Of a DNA stretch of 64,000 nt, positions 63,112 through 64,000 are shown piece after piece. This DNA is from Solen grandis (lineage: Eukaryota > Mollusca > Bivalvia > Adapedonta > Solenidae): contig CM037782.1 in NCBI GenBank assembly GCA_021229015.1, forward strand, positions 45,201,040-45,265,039, in the 5' to 3' direction. The notes beneath the pieces were generated by a model. The model had not been told where the DNA came from. It saw only the letters and a list, made by a program, of their open reading frames with translations, and did not search any database. Within the stretch, counting starts at the first letter, position 1; each line of letters opens with the position of its first letter. Both the position numbers and the translations under genes were made by a program.

Positions 63112-63310
63112 TTTGTTCATACCCTATACATATTCTTACAATTACCAAACTGTCTGGCCTTAGATGAAATGTCTATTCTTACTTTTACATGGCAATAAAA
63201 CACAGTTTTTACGATCACATTTGTCTCGTCTGAAGGTATAAGGTTAAATTATATATCCTGTCGTAAACCGTGGCTATTGTTTATTCCACGCTCCCTTTTT
63301 GCAAATAACA
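63112..63310 (+). repeat. Block D, copy 2
   Basis: Matches 49760-49963, with the identical core 63195-63235. It is preceded by a (GTT)n-T run at 63075-63100. Confidence 0.8.
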
Positions 63311-64000
63311 GTTTGACTTAACCGTAATAAGATTTGAAAGTATTTTCCGATACATTTTAAGTATTCTTTCGTTAATTTATCTTATAATATTTTCTTAGTA
63401 TTTAATAACACGTGTTTGAAATTTGTCGTTTTATATTCTTTAAGAAGTTTAAGTTTCACGATAGAAATTAAGGCCAAAAAAAAAAAAAAGACTTGTTTCC
63501 GCTACCGGCTCTGAAAAAAATAGGTTCAGTAGGTAGGTTTTTTTTTTTTAAGAAACATGATTTTCAGTCAATTATTTAAAGCTTTCCATGTGTATGAATG
63601 CAATAAGTGACATTTAATGTAATTTCACACAAGATTGTATGTTAATATGTCCATAAGATGCTATAAAATCTTGAAATTAATTTAAATGACTTTATTTCAG
63701 TGGATGTCCTAAATTGAGTAGACGGCTTAATAGACACTGGACAATAGGCTGTCACGAAAGACAGCAATGTCAGAATTTATACATTTGTGTTTCCCCATAT
63801 TCTGTTGTCAGATTAATGTATTGTTGAAACTTCTAGTTGTAAACAATTTCAACTATAGACATAATGAAGCTAGAAAATAAAAATAAAATTAAATTGCTTT
63901 GTATAGAATTATATATTTTTGTGATGTCAGATCGTTTTTGAAATAAAACTTTTCAGGGTTCAACACTTTTCAGCCAGGAATCCTGTCGGACATCTGCTTT
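63311..64000. other. Gene-free right edge of the window
   Basis: AT-rich sequence with an A-run at about 63477-63490 and a T-run at about 63540-63550. Nothing recognisable. Confidence 0.4.

Overview
The window looks like nuclear DNA of a bivalve (or at least lophotrochozoan) mollusc. It is AT-rich, intron-bearing and sparse in genes. It is full of tRNA-headed SINEs of the kind whose copies end in '...ttaaacccaacaaacaaac', of 'aaggtcaaggtcac' and 'cgtctgtccgtcc' dispersed repeats, of MITEs and of long (TA)n/(GT)n tracts. I see no bacterial-type operons, CRISPR arrays, rRNA genes or credible tRNA genes. A 100-N scaffold gap lies at 29624-29723.

Layout. 1-~12650: sequence of very poor quality (stretched homopolymers, scrambled reading frames), in which only a few repeats can be trusted. 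~12650-14333: normal-quality flank with a truncated SINE and a 117-bp near-palindrome. 14343-27432: a complete, self-contained DNA transposon (13,090 bp) that I delimit from the sequence itself. Its ends are inverted repeats starting CAGCGTCGRAGACCCACG (17/18 identical), it is flanked by a perfect 9-bp direct repeat CTCTTAATC, and each end carries a subterminal hairpin of the same design. Inside it are two convergent genes. On + (14513-22625) lies an intact six-exon gene for a 985-residue protein with a DUF6589-type core, an N-terminal CxxC pair module and a C2H2 finger; I propose it as the transposase. On - (27246-25326) lies a two-exon RecQ-family helicase gene that is now broken: the Walker A coding segment is missing, a second short stretch is deleted, and stops/frameshifts follow. 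Introns of the element have been invaded by SINEs and MITEs.

27442-34000: retroelement and transposon debris. It contains a very long (GT)n tract abutting the element, a possible orphan exon, the assembly gap, a frameshifted Ty3/Gypsy integrase with an inverted and a direct duplication next to it, and a Tc1-like DD34E element with two frameshifts sitting in a (TA)n tract. 34000-64000: no convincing gene. It holds SINEs, minisatellites and a set of ancient ordered duplications (blocks A-B-C-D) spread over 45.2-63.3 kb.

How the genes work together: only the two genes of the 13-kb element form a plausible functional unit, a DDE-like DUF6589 protein plus a helicase, both transcribed inward from the terminal repeats. 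This copy could move only if helicase came from elsewhere or is dispensable. That pairing, with its ends and target-site duplication, is the main discovery of the window.
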